The notes under the pieces: generated by a model
Told to the model about the DNA's origin: nothing
The model's input: the letters and a program-made list of their open reading frames with translations, nothing else
The model's database searches: none
In this document: positions 5,965 to 7,087 of the stretch, piece after piece
Position numbering within the stretch: position 1 is the stretch's first letter
Layout of the letters: each line of letters begins with the position of its first letter
Assembly: GCA_945875065.1 (NCBI GenBank)
Contig: CAMCJC010000129.1
Span: 1 to 7,087 of the forward strand
Direction: 5' to 3'
Length of the DNA: 7,087 nt
From: an uncultured Propionibacteriaceae bacterium
Lineage (GTDB): Bacteria > Actinomycetota > Actinomycetes > Propionibacteriales > Propionibacteriaceae
Made by a program: the position numbers and the translations under genes

Positions 5965-7087
5965 TCAGATCAGGAACCGGGCCACGGCCGCCGCAACATC
6001 CTCCGCCGACCGGACGGCACCCTCCATGTAGCCGTTGAACTTCGGCGAATACTCCGCGCCGGCCCAGTACAGGCAGCCCTCCGGCGCCGCGAGGACCGGG
6101 CCGTTTGACGTCCAGATGCCAGGCGCGAAATGGGCGCCATGGCAGCCACCGGTGTATTCCTCGGCCGTCCAGTCGCGCTCGACATAGTCGATGGGGTTTC
6201 GCGCCTCCTCGCCGAAAGCGAGCACGGCGGAATCGATAAACGCCTGGCGACGCTCCTCAACCGTCTTGTTCGACAGCATGCCGGCCTCGGCTCCCTCGAA
6301 GAAGCCCATGAGGTGCCCGTGCGACGAGTTGGCGGTCGAGGTGTCAAACGTGACCCGCACCGCGCCCTCGTCGGCGCTGGACTGGCCGGACAGGCCACCG
6401 GACCGCCAGAATGGGCGCTCGTAGATCAGGAACGACTTGATGACGTTGCCCGCCGCGACCTTCTCCGCAGCCTCGGCCCGCCACGTCGGTAGCGCGGGGT
6501 CGTGTTCCAGGGCGACGGCGAGACGCGGCGGCAGCGTCGAGATGACGGCCCGTGTCTCGACCTCCTCGCCGGAGGCGAGCGTCAGCGCCGCCCCGTGGTG
6601 GTGCGAGACCTTCACCACCGGCTCGCCGAAGTGGATGATGTCTCCGAGGTCCTTCGCCAGGGCCTCGCACAGCGCAGCCATGCCGCCGTCGACGCGCTGC
6701 TGGTTGAGGCCGCCGTTGGTTGCGAGCATCGACTCGAGCTCCGGCCCAGAGTTGACCTGCCTCAGGCCTTCAAGAAGGGTCTCGCCTTCGGGCATCGGCC
6801 CGTACGCGGCGAGGTAGACCTCACCGAAACGCTCCTGAGCACCGGCGGTGCGTAGGTTGGTGCGAATCCAGCGTCGCAGATCCTGCTGAAGCCAGGCACC
6901 ATTCGCCTCGACCCAGGCCGGGTCCTCCGCGAGTCGTTTCGCTAGGCGACGCAACCGCAGCAGCCCTTGGCTGAGATCGGAGATTTCAAACGGGGTCAGT
7001 GCGTGGGCGTCGGCCTTGGTGGGCACGGACATCGTGCGGCCGTGAATGCGTACCAGGAAACTGCCGCTGGTGGGCAACCCGATCGTC
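5965..7087 (-). CDS. Flavin monoamine oxidase family FAD-dependent oxidoreductase, 5'-partial
   Basis: This is the C-terminal part of an FAD-dependent amine oxidase, which oxidises amines to imines with FAD and oxygen. The frame runs through the right edge (encoding T-I-G-L-P-T-S-G-S-F), and the N-terminal GxGxxG dinucleotide-binding strand, which lies some 70-100 residues earlier in the family, is missing. So the true start is outside the window; the TTG at 7077 is an internal codon. Visible landmarks are the GGLNQQRVDGGMAAL block (the GG..QQ.R..GG element of the substrate/FAD domain), the segment AVISTLPPRLA, and the C-terminal FAD-contacting YWAGAEYSPKFNGYMEGA followed by VRSAEDVAAAVARFL. 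Family members usually have WAGTE, so alanine replaces the threonine. No covalent-FAD cysteine motif of eukaryotic MAO is seen. It is the first visible gene of the operon with NDH-2. Substrate unknown. Confidence 0.88.
   Translation of the reverse strand, partial: TIGLPTSGSFLVRIHGRTMSVPTKADAHALTPFEISDLSQGLLRLRRLAKRLAEDPAWVEANGAWLQQDLRRWIRTNLRTAGAQERFGEVYLAAYGPMPEGETLLEGLRQVNSGPELESMLATNGGLNQQRVDGGMAALCEALAKDLGDIIHFGEPVVKVSHHHGAALTLASGEEVETRAVISTLPPRLAVALEHDPALPTWRAEAAEKVAAGNVIKSFLIYERPFWRSGGLSGQSSADEGAVRVTFDTSTANSSHGHLMGFFEGAEAGMLSNKTVEERRQAFIDSAVLAFGEEARNPIDYVERDWTAEEYTGGCHGAHFAPGIWTSNGPVLAAPEGCLYWAGAEYSPKFNGYMEGAVRSAEDVAAAVARFLI

Overview
The window is GC-rich chromosomal DNA with dense, short-spaced genes. 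It most resembles an actinobacterium of the Mycobacterium/Mycolicibacterium type: the NADH dehydrogenase is very like mycobacterial Ndh, the XRE-IrrE regulator is of a form common in actinobacteria, and several starts have no convincing Shine-Dalgarno, as in leaderless mycobacterial mRNAs. No rRNA, tRNA, CRISPR array, transposase or phage gene was seen. The genus assignment is an inference from protein resemblance only.

Layout. Positions 1-718 (+) hold the 3' part of an ABC-2 type export permease that begins outside the window. Positions 719-900 form a convergent intergenic gap containing an 84-base inverted-repeat element with perfect 13-base arms. Positions 901-1947 (-) encode an XRE helix-turn-helix regulator fused to an ImmA/IrrE-like peptidase domain whose HExxH motif has become HLLMH. 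A 65-base gap separates it from a divergent two-gene unit on the + strand: a TRM11/TrmG10-like SAM-dependent methyltransferase (2013-3014) and a SixA-like histidine phosphatase (3024-3512). The phosphatase stop codon overlaps the stop codon of an opposing minus-strand operon.

That operon is transcribed from the right edge leftwards. It contains a FAD-dependent amine oxidase (5' end outside the window), a type II NADH:quinone oxidoreductase (NDH-2), and an AlkZ-like HTH_42 DNA glycosylase candidate. The NDH-2 stop and the glycosylase start share a base (TGATG), so the two are probably translationally coupled.

Working picture. The left edge is an exporter and the right half is a redox/DNA-repair operon: amine oxidase and NDH-2 are flavoenzymes, and the third gene belongs to a family that excises alkylated or crosslinked bases. 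The middle (901-3512) is the most intriguing part: a regulator with a seemingly inactivated protease/sensor domain sits head-to-head with a methyltransferase bearing a variant active-site motif and a small phosphatase. This could be a regulated module, but nothing in the sequence proves that. I do not see a clear-cut new system; the individual families are known, and the unusual aspects are motif losses and arrangements.
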